From a virus: a DNA stretch of 34,064 nt. How positions within the stretch are numbered: position 1 is the stretch's first letter; each line of letters opens with the position of its first letter. The DNA lies in the IMG/VR virus record IMGVR_UViG_3300046505_000145, positions 1 through 34,064 of that record. One strand, written 5' to 3'. Made by a program: the position numbers and the translations under genes. The notes under the pieces were generated by a model. It saw nothing but the letters and a program-made list of their open reading frames with translations, did not search any database and was not told the DNA's origin. Positions 24,800 through 32,428 of the stretch are shown piece by piece.

Positions 24800-25458
24800 G
24801 CATCCGCCTGTGCCGTCAAATGATGTCTGCAGCGATAACCGCCTAACGCTAACCGCACTGGAAGCCCGCAGCCGTTATCCATTGCATCCAACTCGGCAAG
24901 CGTGAATATTTTACCAGCGTTGCGTTTACATAACTCGTGCGATGTAACCTGATTCGCCGCGGGACCGTCCCAAAGAAATTTGTTCGTCAGTGTAACTTCA
25001 GCCGTCGCGATTGTCAAGCCGTTATTAAACTGCGACAGGGAAGTGAGTGCAAGTGTTTCCGGCTGTGATACTTTTAACAACCGCAATTGATGCTTCAATG
25101 CTTGCGGTCCTTCTTCGTTTGCAATCGCGCGCTGAACTGTCGGTATCAAACCCTTTACGAGATCTCTTTTGAGTTTTGGAAAAGAGAGGGCTGCTGCCGA
25201 CTTTACAAGATTTATATCTGCATCGATCAGCTCGTCAACTACACTGCCTCGTGCAATTAGAATTTCATCGAACGCGGCATCGAGCACTCGTTTGAGCTTT
25301 GCAGCTTCTGCAGGCGGCAATCGGAATGTTTGAAGAGCTGCGAGAATCTCTTCCGGAGAATCTCCGTTTCTAATCATGCGGTCGATTTCTTTGAGCGCTG
25401 CACGCACAAGCGCATCGGCAGAGGTTGAAATACTTTGTTCTAATTCCGCGCGTGTCAT
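24796..25458 (-). CDS. MuF-like minor head protein
   Basis: A 220-aa protein. The N-terminal two thirds are helical. The C-terminus (about residues 174-214) contains HELCKRNAGKIFTLAELDAM, then DNGCGLPV and LGGYRCRHHL, the Cys/His pattern of the MuF/phage head morphogenesis family. In Mu the gpF gene follows the portal gene; here it is on the other strand, 1.8 kb from the gpG gene, in the early/middle operon. MuF proteins bind the portal and are injected or help head assembly. The length is shorter than Mu gpF. Confidence 0.8.
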   Translation of the reverse strand: MTRAELEQSISTSADALVRAALKEIDRMIRNGDSPEEILAALQTFRLPPAEAAKLKRVLDAAFDEILIARGSVVDELIDADINLVKSAAALSFPKLKRDLVKGLIPTVQRAIANEEGPQALKHQLRLLKVSQPETLALTSLSQFNNGLTIATAEVTLTNKFLWDGPAANQVTSHELCKRNAGKIFTLAELDAMDNGCGLPVRLALGGYRCRHHLTAQADA

Positions 25459-25643
25459 GCATCAACCATTATTTTTTTATTGGGATTGTTCCGCTTGAAA
25501 TATGTGATATTAATTTTTTCCTCGGTGCGTATGATAGCTGCGCATTTCAAACAGACACGTATCCGGATGCGGATGTTGCGCGATATGTGCACGTAGCTTT
25601 TAAGCACATGGCTATCGTAACTGCCGCAAGCCGGGCATTCCAT
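25455..25643 (-). CDS. Ogr/Delta-like zinc-finger activator
   Basis: A 62-aa protein. The N-terminal CPACGSYDSHVLKS and the later CLKCAAII provide four Cys in the pattern of the P2 Ogr/Delta and Mu Com zinc fingers. Such proteins activate late promoters or translation. Start TGATG and stop ATGA overlap its neighbours. A role in switching on the late divergent region is plausible. Confidence 0.7.
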   Translation of the reverse strand: MECPACGSYDSHVLKSYVHISRNIRIRIRVCLKCAAIIRTEEKINITYFKRNNPNKKIMVDA

Positions 25644-25852
25644 CAGTTTGATCCTTTTATTGGAATCGAATATTCGGCCACATGCGCGCCGGTTTCCGTT
25701 TCGATCAATCGCATATCAATGGTGACGCCTTTTTGTTTCAGGTCATACACGCGCGCACCGAGGCGAAGGCAGCCGTATTTGCGCAGCGCTTCCAGAGGCG
25801 TGAGTGTTTGACCGCTTCTAAGGTGTTCAAGTATTTTTTCCGATTGCGTCAT
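25643..25852 (-). CDS. Winged-helix HTH_39-like regulator
   Basis: A 69-aa protein matching the HTH_39 (PF14090) style: LEHLRSGQTLTPLEALRKYGCLRLGARVYDLKQKGVTID. This small domain is common in phages and usually binds DNA. GGAGAA lies just upstream of the ATG, and the stop overlaps the zinc-finger gene. Confidence 0.75.
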   Translation of the reverse strand: MTQSEKILEHLRSGQTLTPLEALRKYGCLRLGARVYDLKQKGVTIDMRLIETETGAHVAEYSIPIKGSN

Positions 25853-25869
25853 AAGTTCTCCGCGTCGTT

Positions 25870-26367
25870 TTACCGTTTAATGATAAGTGCTACCAGGGCA
25901 ACGATCATAGCGATAAATGCAAGATAAACCCAGAGTGGAATCTTTTCGACCGGGTAAGGTTTTTCAATAAGCGAATCGCGCACCATCCAATGCACAGATG
26001 TGTCGCTCACGAGTACGTCAATATTCCACAGATCGGCAGGCCATTTATAATTTGCAGCAATGCGGATGCCCTTCACCATTGTGTCGATCTTCGCATCGAT
26101 TCTTCGTGCCGCGGGTTTGTGTACCGGCGATTCTGCCCGTGCGGTATCCAGCGTCACCGATGTTCTGTTTGCCGTGTCCACGTGCGAGTGTTTACCGGAT
26201 CGTGCCAGCTCAACTTTGAGAGAATCGCTGTGCGCGCCTTCGATGTGAGTCGGTTCACGCTGCACAAGAAGCGAGTCCGGCCGTTCGGTTACTGTGGATC
26301 GTGTGACGGCGGTTGTTCCGCATCCGATTATGGTTATCACGATAATTGCAAAGCAAAATAATTTCAT
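25870..26367 (-). CDS. Putative unimolecular spanin (u-spanin)
   Basis: A 165-aa protein. ATG 26367 has GGAGAA upstream. It has an N-terminal lipoprotein signal (ITIIGC, Cys16) and a C-terminal membrane helix (about residues 143-163, VYLAFIAMIVALVALII) followed by KR. This topology, an outer-membrane lipid anchor plus an inner-membrane helix in one chain, is that of T1 gp11-type u-spanins, which fuse the two membranes at the last step of lysis. The middle is a polar, partly coiled periplasmic linker. An ordinary lipoprotein with a TM is the alternative. It lies away from the endolysin/holin genes. Confidence 0.7.
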   Translation of the reverse strand: MKLFCFAIIVITIIGCGTTAVTRSTVTERPDSLLVQREPTHIEGAHSDSLKVELARSGKHSHVDTANRTSVTLDTARAESPVHKPAARRIDAKIDTMVKGIRIAANYKWPADLWNIDVLVSDTSVHWMVRDSLIEKPYPVEKIPLWVYLAFIAMIVALVALIIKR

Positions 26368-26582
26368 ACTTTCTCCTTTGCAGCAATGCGGCTGCTGAAT
26401 TGTTCCTGTTTCCGAAGTATCGCCTGTGGCAGTGTTTCTTCTTTCCATACTGCGAATGTGCCGTAGAGCGGATGCGTGAACAATGGAAGCTTCGAGCCAT
26501 CATAAATATCCTGCATACCATTGTAATTCACATCGTACCGCCGGGCTTCATGCTCATAAAATTCTTTTGAACCATCGATCAT
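26364..26582 (-). CDS. Hypothetical small protein
   Basis: A 72-aa protein from ATG 26582, with a GGAGA site upstream. Its stop overlaps the spanin start as ATGA. It is polar with aromatic residues (EHEARRYDVNYNGMQDIYDG, FTHPLYGTFAVW). I recognise no family. It lies immediately downstream of the tRNA-like element. Confidence 0.65.
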   Translation of the reverse strand: MIDGSKEFYEHEARRYDVNYNGMQDIYDGSKLPLFTHPLYGTFAVWKEETLPQAILRKQEQFSSRIAAKEKV

Positions 26583-26593
26583 AACATTCTCCT

Positions 26594-26725
26594 TTTTACT
26601 TCGTTCTCTTGACGGGATTCGAACCCGCAACCTTCTCATGGTGTCTCCAGAAAGATTCATCATCCTTCGGCTTGGAGTTTCCAACTACGAGCAACTGACG
26701 CCATTCCAGCTTCAAGAGAACCATC
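26594..26725 (-). CDS. 43-codon ORF coinciding with tRNA-like RNA
   Basis: Reads MMVLLKLEWRQLLVVG... and ends VAGSNPVKRTK before TAA. The stop lies just before the ribosome site of the next gene, and the upstream gene stop abuts its start (TAAATGATG), so the spacing is that of a real gene. However, the same DNA carries a complete tRNA T-arm, and -GSNP- is the usual translation artefact of a T-arm. Protein and RNA are therefore alternatives, or a dual-coding sequence. Confidence 0.4.
26603..26721 (-). ncRNA. tRNA-like structured RNA (119 nt)
   Basis: On the - strand GTTCTCTTGA (26712-26721) pairs perfectly with TCAAGAGAAC (26603-26612). Inside, directly at the 3' side, is a canonical T-arm: GCGGG TTCGAAT CCCGT with a complete TTCRANY loop. 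A possible D-arm GCTG/CAGT with GG in the loop follows the 5' acceptor strand. Between them lie CTCCA/TGGAG and AAGGAT/ATCTTT helices instead of an ordinary anticodon arm. There is no CCA (CGA instead). About 119 nt is too long for a plain tRNA, and no anticodon can be assigned. It may be a degenerate tRNA with an insertion or a tRNA mimic. Confidence 0.55.
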
Positions 26726-26727
26726 AT

Positions 26728-27246
26728 TTAAATATTTTCAATCGTTACAGCTTCGCTTTTGTAAAGGCCGGTGTAGCGGAATGTTTCCTTTCCGGTAAGC
26801 TCCGCTTTGAGCGCTGCTTCAGCTATGGGATATGCAGCCGCTTTATTTTCTTCAAGCGTGCTCACCGATGCGTTACGCTTCATTGCACCGCCCTCGTAGA
26901 CTTCGAATTCGAACGTATATTTTTTCTTAGCTGCCGGCTGTGCTTGAGGCAGAGGAGGAAGCGAACTATCCGCAGGCAATTCCGGCGCCGGTGTTTCTAC
27001 TTGAGATTTTTTCCACTCGTCAATGAATTTCTTCGTCAACGTTTCGACGGCGCAGTCCGCAAATACTTCGGCATCCTCATGGGGCTGACCGAGATCTAAT
27101 TCGGTTTTGAATACTTTTTGGTATTCCGCCTGCTGCAATCCCGCCAACTCTTCCTTTTTATCCTGGGGAAGTGCCTCGTAAATGGCAACCATTTCAATAA
27201 TATCCGGCGAAGCGTCTTCAATATTTTTCTTTCCAAACAATTTCAT
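26728..27246 (-). CDS. Hypothetical early phage protein
   Basis: A 172-aa protein with AAAAGGAG upstream of its ATG. The N-terminal half is acidic and helical, the middle Pro-rich (ETPAPELPADSSLPPLPQAQP), and the C-terminus looks like a beta domain (KKYTFEFEVYEGGAM...). I do not recognise it. It is the gene after Gam in the early operon, and its stop is adjacent to the tRNA-like element. Confidence 0.7.
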   Translation of the reverse strand: MKLFGKKNIEDASPDIIEMVAIYEALPQDKKEELAGLQQAEYQKVFKTELDLGQPHEDAEVFADCAVETLTKKFIDEWKKSQVETPAPELPADSSLPPLPQAQPAAKKKYTFEFEVYEGGAMKRNASVSTLEENKAAAYPIAEAALKAELTGKETFRYTGLYKSEAVTIENI

Positions 27247-27268
27247 AGGTAACTCCTTTTATAAATGG

Positions 27269-27820
27269 TTATTGAGCGTTAGGGATTTCATCCCACTTGA
27301 TGTCAGCGTAAAACTTTTCCTCCTGGTCGATCTTTATACCGACAGCGGCCAGTTTTGAATCATCGATCTCTTTCGCCGCGTACGATGCGAGGATGCTGTC
27401 TTTATCGATTTCCTCTTTCGAGCGGATGTAATCCTTCCCGAACCGCACCTTCTTGAGCAGCTCCAACACCGTATCCCATTTGTATTTTCGGTTCAACAGG
27501 GCAACCTTGGGCGGTGTCGTTCTGAATCCGACCGTACCATGCACGAGATCCTTACTGCGCAGCGCTGCGAAGTCTGCCTTGTTGTTAATGCAGAATTTCT
27601 CAAGCTCTTTTTCGAGCAGAGATTTCGTCGTGCGTACGAGATACGTATTGATTTCATACTCATCCCGGATCTTCTGGATCTGTTCGTTCATTTCTGCTTC
27701 CTGCTTTTGCAGTTGCTGTTCGCAGTCCGCAATTTTCAGAAGCGTTTGATCTGCATCGCCGAATGAACGGATCGGCTCCGGCTGAGGAACATCCGGCAAT
27801 ATTCTTGGTTCTGTTGTCAT
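27269..27820 (-). CDS. gam: Gam-like host nuclease inhibitor
   Basis: A 183-aa protein. It has a coiled coil at about residues 28-75 and a C-terminal domain with FGKDYIRSKEEIDKDSILASY. Size and pattern match Mu Gam (174 aa). Mu Gam binds DNA ends as a dimer and protects them from exonuclease (RecBCD); it is related to Ku. It would guard phage DNA ends during infection before integration. It is in the early operon as in Mu. Confidence 0.85.
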   Translation of the reverse strand: MTTEPRILPDVPQPEPIRSFGDADQTLLKIADCEQQLQKQEAEMNEQIQKIRDEYEINTYLVRTTKSLLEKELEKFCINNKADFAALRSKDLVHGTVGFRTTPPKVALLNRKYKWDTVLELLKKVRFGKDYIRSKEEIDKDSILASYAAKEIDDSKLAAVGIKIDQEEKFYADIKWDEIPNAQ

Positions 27821-28128
27821 GCACTTTCTTTCTGCGTTATAGGTTGATTAAAAAGCGGGAATCGAGCATCGAAGAGCGTCGTTCCCTGTAAAAATTCTGC
27901 CATAACTTTGAGCTGTTTATGTTTACCGGCCAGCTCTCTCCGCAGTTCTTTCCGATCCCGGAGAATTTCATTATACCGCACAACTCCCGGCCGTAATTCA
28001 TTGGCTTCGTGATCGTATCTGTGTATCGCCGCTTCCAGCGTTTTTATTTCTTCGGAGTGTTTCTCCAATCGATCACCAAGCACTTCCATGTTGATCGTTA
28101 TCGCCTCTTCCGTCCCGCCCGTCGTCAT
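27817..28128 (-). CDS. Hypothetical helical protein upstream of Gam
   Basis: A 103-aa protein that is a charged helix with coiled-coil character (LEKHSEEIKTLEAAIHRYDH, KELRRELAGKHKQLKVMAEF). GGAGG lies before the ATG and the stop overlaps the Gam start. The function is unknown. Confidence 0.65.
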   Translation of the reverse strand: MTTGGTEEAITINMEVLGDRLEKHSEEIKTLEAAIHRYDHEANELRPGVVRYNEILRDRKELRRELAGKHKQLKVMAEFLQGTTLFDARFPLFNQPITQKESA

Positions 28129-28139
28129 CGCGCTTCCTC

Positions 28140-28463
28140 CTATGATTGTTTTAGTACGTGAATTGAAACTGAATTATCTTCCTCTGTGAATAATCGGTTC
28201 CGCTCATTCATGATCACAAAAAGATCATCCTGCAGATCGTTCGTGTCATCGCCCTTTGCATATTTCGCTTTAATTTCCCGCAGTGTCTGGGCATACAGAC
28301 AATCGAGAGCTGCGCACATATCGAGATGCGGCCATAGTGTGCTTGCAAGTCTGAGCAGTAATTGCCTTCGAGTTTCAGCGTCCCGTTCGCTCGAACAACA
28401 TATCATTCCGATAATCCATCCCATGCCAAGAAAAAATGCAATTCCCAAAATGATGAGTTTCAT
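28140..28463 (-). CDS. Small membrane-anchored early protein
   Basis: A 107-aa protein with one N-terminal membrane segment (about residues 3-22, IILGIAFFLGMGWIIGMIC), then a soluble charged helical domain. Membrane proteins in early Mu-type regions sometimes mediate superinfection exclusion, but that is speculation here. No motif was recognised. Confidence 0.65.
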   Translation of the reverse strand: MKLIILGIAFFLGMGWIIGMICCSSERDAETRRQLLLRLASTLWPHLDMCAALDCLYAQTLREIKAKYAKGDDTNDLQDDLFVIMNERNRLFTEEDNSVSIHVLKQS

Positions 28464-28479
28464 TGTAGCATCCTCCGTG

Positions 28480-28698
28480 TTAGTTGATTCGTTCTTCTGC
28501 CACTACAAAAAGGCAGAGCAGTTTGAAACGCAAACGCTCGTAGTATGCCTCGCCGGGTGATTTCTTCTTGAGATATTCTCCGAAGAACATCCAGCGTAAT
28601 AAGAGAGCGTTGGCTTTCGTTGTTAAGGGATAGTGTACCTGTGCTTCACGCACGACATCCTTGTGATTGATTCCTGCATCGATGCAATATTTACTCAT
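28480..28698 (-). CDS. Hypothetical early protein
   Basis: A 72-aa protein starting MSKYCIDAGINHKDVVREAQ. The start codon lies within CATGAGTAA, overlapping the upstream stop. Its C-terminus is hydrophobic and basic (LRFKLLCLFVVAEERIN). Unrecognised. Confidence 0.6.
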   Translation of the reverse strand: MSKYCIDAGINHKDVVREAQVHYPLTTKANALLLRWMFFGEYLKKKSPGEAYYERLRFKLLCLFVVAEERIN

Positions 28699-29206
28699 GC
28701 CGTCCGTCCGATCTGTTGTTTATTGATGCGATTTTATTAAATACATCGCCGAGTGACATCGGCTGTGATTTGCTTTTTTTATTTTGTTCCAGCTTCGCGA
28801 GCGTTGCCTCGTATTCCGGTGTGCCGCGTTCCAATTGCCCAAGCTTGATGCGAAGAGACCTATTATCGGAGGAACTCACATCCTTGCTTAAGCTTTCGTC
28901 ACGCGACACAACCGTTTCGGGACCTGCGAACATCTTTAAATTAATCTTACCGTCTGGAAATCTTGTTCCCTTCAGCACATCGTCCGCTCTGCGCTTCGCA
29001 CAGTTGAGTACGAATTTTTTATAGTCCTTTGGTATTTTATCCGACCTGCGCACGAGATACGTTTCGAGCTCGATCATCAAGCTCTGCCAGTTCTTTACGT
29101 GCGAGTAACGATAGTGCAGCAGATCGAGCATGCGCTGCGTCATGACCAATTCGGGAAATACCTTTGAGACCCAGATTATTTTCTCGATAGATTTCTGCTT
29201 ACTCAT
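28691..29206 (-). CDS. Hypothetical early protein
   Basis: A 171-aa protein from ATG 29206 (overlapping the GemA stop), beginning MSKQKSIEKIIWVSKVFPEL; upstream in-frame ATGs would lie deeper in GemA. The C-terminal third is Lys/Ser rich. It has no Walker or HTH motif. Unrecognised. Confidence 0.65.
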   Translation of the reverse strand: MSKQKSIEKIIWVSKVFPELVMTQRMLDLLHYRYSHVKNWQSLMIELETYLVRRSDKIPKDYKKFVLNCAKRRADDVLKGTRFPDGKINLKMFAGPETVVSRDESLSKDVSSSDNRSLRIKLGQLERGTPEYEATLAKLEQNKKSKSQPMSLGDVFNKIASINNRSDGRHE

Positions 29207-29729
29207 GATCGGCTCCATCGACCACGCCGGCCTTGAGTCGTTTTTCAATGCGCTCAAGCCGTTTGATGAGATACCATGCTTCCTGATTCGTCAGCTCGTC
29301 AAGCTTCACGCGCTTTGCATCCTTGAGCCTCACAACCCACTCCTTTGCTTTTTTCCAGAACCAGTCGTGTCCATATTTCTCATCGATAATAGAGTAGCGG
29401 CCGAGCTTCACGATCCGCTTGATCTGCCCGGATGTCGCTTTCGGTTCGAGTGAGTTGTTTGTCTGCGTGACCTGCGCTCCAAACCGGCGTGCATCGGATA
29501 TTTCCTTATTCAGTTCGCGCAACTGTTGAAGCGTGAGGTCTGCGAACGAACAGATCCCGCAGAAACGCTGAGCGCAGAGATCATGCACAATACCAAGCTC
29601 GTGATCCGCCGCATGCAGCGATGCAATCAGCACCTTGCGTTCTGTTTCTTCCGGAGTCCCGCCTTTGTATTGCCGTCCGGAGCGCGAACGGTGAACGAAA
29701 AGCCCGGGTGATGTTTGTTCGATAAGCAT
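29199..29729 (-). CDS. gemA: GemA-like (Mu gp16/DUF1018) regulatory protein
   Basis: A 176-aa protein. Residues about 98-162 contain ATSGQIKRIVKLGRY, YGHDWFWKKAKEWVVRL and DELTNQEAWYLIKRLERI, the signature of the GemA/gp16 family. Mu GemA alters host DNA supercoiling and gene expression. A CGIC motif at about 57-60 may bind metal. The start overlaps the previous stop (TAATG). Confidence 0.8.
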   Translation of the reverse strand: MLIEQTSPGLFVHRSRSGRQYKGGTPEETERKVLIASLHAADHELGIVHDLCAQRFCGICSFADLTLQQLRELNKEISDARRFGAQVTQTNNSLEPKATSGQIKRIVKLGRYSIIDEKYGHDWFWKKAKEWVVRLKDAKRVKLDELTNQEAWYLIKRLERIEKRLKAGVVDGADHE

Positions 29730-30073
29730 TATTGCACCGATACCTGAGCAAGAACGCGTGCGGACTGATTTTTATCGAGCAACTTCGTAAGCTTCGTATC
29801 CGGCACATCCATCCCGAATTTTTTCAGCAATCCAAAGATCATTTTCCGCGCACCGTTTTTTTCGTGTTGAGCGATAACCAACTCCTTGTCTTCTTTCGAG
29901 AGCATGCGCAGCTCTTGATATTCTTTCGATTCCCGCAGCTTTGCATTGAGCTCGTGCTTGCGCTCTTCGATTTCAAGCCGTCGTGTGATCGTGTTCGCCA
30001 GCGATTGATCGACCATCAACATCTGCCGACGCGCTTCTTCTCTTGTATCCGCCTTGATTAATGAATTGCCCAT
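29729..30073 (-). CDS. Coiled-coil protein in place of MuB
   Basis: A 114-aa, charged, helical protein (RRLEIEERKHELNAKLRESK). It follows the transposase where Mu has the MuB AAA+ ATPase (about 312 aa), but has no Walker A and is far too short. It overlaps the transposase by TAATG. The function is unknown; it may be a transposase accessory. Confidence 0.6.
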   Translation of the reverse strand: MGNSLIKADTREEARRQMLMVDQSLANTITRRLEIEERKHELNAKLRESKEYQELRMLSKEDKELVIAQHEKNGARKMIFGLLKKFGMDVPDTKLTKLLDKNQSARVLAQVSVQ

Positions 30074-31941
30074 TATTCCGTCTCCTCGTTTTGTTGGTTT
30101 TTAAAAAGGTTGCTGTAGAATTCTTCACCGAGCTTCATATATTCATCGTCCATCGGTACTGTGTTCTCGGCCGCAACCGGTGTTTTTAAATTCTCATAAA
30201 TTGATTTTTCAATATTTCGCACGCCGATCTGTTCGTGCGCTGCAGGAGACTTCGCTTTCCAGAGTTCATCCATTTGCACGAGCGTGGCTTTTGCCTCGGC
30301 AACTTCACGCGTTCGCTTCTTGATGATGTTCCGTGTCTTGCGATATGCCGTTGCAATTTCACGCGTCGGAGTCTCAATGCGATTCTTGCCGCGCAGGTCC
30401 CATGCTCCGCAGATGCAGTTTCCGTTCAGGTCGCATATCCAAGCCTGATACATGTTTGCCGGATTGACAACAACTTCAAACGTCTCACTGTACCGCTCGC
30501 ATGGTATTCCTTCACCATCCGGCACGTACACAATTTTCTTTGCACTTATCGCGGCAGGTGTAACGAACACGCCCTGCTTGATGCCTGATCGGAATTTTCG
30601 AGAGAAGAGAAAAGCGAGTTTCATCGGATCGATCTTGAACGGCTCGAATGATTTATAAGCGCGGTCGAAGGCATCTTTCAGTGAGCGCGGGCGGTTTGCA
30701 TTTTCCTCGTGATGTGATTTGTAGGAAGGGTTCATCCACGAGGTGCGCTGCGCTTCACGATAATAGCCATTCAGATATACTTCAAATTTTTCTATCCACT
30801 CAGAGAGGGTGTGTGTTGGCTTGACGTAACTTAGTTGACGTGTTGGCTTGCGGCTTTCTTCCTGACTTGGAGAGTAAGATCTTGAGAACGCGCAGAATTC
30901 ATCTTTAAATATTCGATGCTGCCGTTCGTGCGATCCCTTGCCGTATGGCTGGTATGGCTCTGAGAAAATGACGCGCGTTTTTGTTTCATGATCCTGCGTT
31001 GTGTAAAGTCCGCGCAGGAATCTCTGTACTGATTCGTTTGTGAATTCCGTGCCATTATCGAGCAGCCATGTGGACGGCCTGCCCCAATTATAAACGACAT
31101 CGAGCAGCACGCCGAGCACATCATCCTGTGAAACGCTTTTTTCGAATGCTTTCCATGCCAGCGGGTATCGCGTTTTCGAATCGAATGCGAACACGCAGAC
31201 CATGGATACATCCTTGCCGTTGTATTTGAATTTTGTTTTCGTCAGGTCTTCCATTCCCCAGCTTTTCAAAACGCGATCCGGGACAGTCCAGCCATCGAGA
31301 GATACCTGCTCAAGGAATTCGAATTCAGACCAGAGATCGCGTCGCACGCGTGGTGTATGTTTTTGTTCGAACTTACTTTCCTGATGAAATAAAAGGCGCT
31401 GCGGTTCAATCTCTCTTGCCCGGGCCCGGAAATATCGGATCGGAAGATCGACACCTTCAAACTGGCGGCGCATGAGATTGTAGGCGAGCTGCACATTGGC
31501 GCATTGTGCATTTTGAATATAAATACTATCGAACATTACGAGAGCTGCTGCAGGAATTTCTTTTTTTGTTGTGCCACGGTCGGCACGAGCCTTGCGTTGC
31601 ACACGCTCCGGATTTTTCCACATCCGATAAACGCTCCAATAACTCACATCATATTTCTTTGCAATTTTGGAAACAGCATCGGATTCGTTCTTCGCATTCA
31701 TCGCGTTCAGTTCACTAAGCACCATCTCACGCTGTTCATTGCTGAGATGCTTTTTCTTTCGTGCGTCATCCTTCACGATCACGAAATAGCGCGGTGTGCC
31801 GTTGGCATGCGTTCCATCCTGCGTGAGATCGTATCGCATACCGGCATGATCGATAAAGAGATAATCGGATGTTATTGCCATCTTGCGTACGTATTGGATT
31901 GAAAGTTTCTTTTGACACGCGAATTGTTCAAAGGAGATCAT
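30073..31941 (-). CDS. Mu-like DDE transposase (MuA-type)
   Basis: A 622-aa protein (MuA is 663). N-terminal HTH-like region with SKIAKKYDVSYWSVYRMWKNP near residues 91-111. The DDE core is visible: D216 in EQVSLDGWTV, D295 in TWLLDNGTEF and E339 in GKGSHERQH. It binds the phage ends, nicks them and joins them to target DNA, in integration and in replicative transposition. It overlaps the CP76-like gene (ATGA) and the next gene (TAATG). Confidence 0.95.
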   Translation of the reverse strand: MISFEQFACQKKLSIQYVRKMAITSDYLFIDHAGMRYDLTQDGTHANGTPRYFVIVKDDARKKKHLSNEQREMVLSELNAMNAKNESDAVSKIAKKYDVSYWSVYRMWKNPERVQRKARADRGTTKKEIPAAALVMFDSIYIQNAQCANVQLAYNLMRRQFEGVDLPIRYFRARAREIEPQRLLFHQESKFEQKHTPRVRRDLWSEFEFLEQVSLDGWTVPDRVLKSWGMEDLTKTKFKYNGKDVSMVCVFAFDSKTRYPLAWKAFEKSVSQDDVLGVLLDVVYNWGRPSTWLLDNGTEFTNESVQRFLRGLYTTQDHETKTRVIFSEPYQPYGKGSHERQHRIFKDEFCAFSRSYSPSQEESRKPTRQLSYVKPTHTLSEWIEKFEVYLNGYYREAQRTSWMNPSYKSHHEENANRPRSLKDAFDRAYKSFEPFKIDPMKLAFLFSRKFRSGIKQGVFVTPAAISAKKIVYVPDGEGIPCERYSETFEVVVNPANMYQAWICDLNGNCICGAWDLRGKNRIETPTREIATAYRKTRNIIKKRTREVAEAKATLVQMDELWKAKSPAAHEQIGVRNIEKSIYENLKTPVAAENTVPMDDEYMKLGEEFYSNLFKNQQNEETE

Positions 31942-32393
31942 AGAGACATTTCCATTTGATTAAAGTCTTTGATTCGTTTTTGTAGGGAAGCACTGTATTC
32001 CATTACGGCTTGCAGCGCGGAGTTTGTCTCTTCTAATTTTGCGGGGGAAGGTGATTGAAAGAAGTCCATCAACAATTTACTCGCTGCAGAGCATAGCGTA
32101 TTGTATTCGTTCACTGCATCGACTTCATCACGCTTGTCGTGGAAGCCGCGAGGTGCGCGGACAGTGAGAAATCCACAGAGTCGATTCAAATATTTTAGAA
32201 CGGAATAATCGCCGGAAGATTTCATGAGTGGAATAAGGTGTTCAATCGGGAACTTTACGCCGGACTCGTCTGTTGGTAATCCAGCGCGATACAAATACGA
32301 AGGGCTAATTCCGGTCTCATCGGCCAACTGTGCAACACTCTTTGCGTTGCGGTGGATAGTTGTGTACAGAAGCGTTTTAAGGGATTGTGTCAT
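31938..32393 (-). CDS. CP76/CII-like phage regulatory protein
   Basis: A 151-aa protein. The N-terminus has a HTH-like unit (SVAQLADETGISPSYLYRAGLP) and the rest is helical; the layout matches the phage CP76/CII family that controls lysis-lysogeny in Mu-like and P2-like phages. GGAGGGAG lies upstream. It is between Ner-like and transposase genes. Confidence 0.75.
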   Translation of the reverse strand: MTQSLKTLLYTTIHRNAKSVAQLADETGISPSYLYRAGLPTDESGVKFPIEHLIPLMKSSGDYSVLKYLNRLCGFLTVRAPRGFHDKRDEVDAVNEYNTLCSAASKLLMDFFQSPSPAKLEETNSALQAVMEYSASLQKRIKDFNQMEMSL

Positions 32394-32428
32394 AGCTCTT
32401 ATAATCTCCCTCCTAAATAATAATTGAT

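Noticed and set aside
26612-26628. Complete host tRNA gene used as an attachment site
   Set aside because: Only the T-arm and closing stem are tRNA-like, no anticodon arm is found, and a Mu-like phage does not use tRNA attachment sites.
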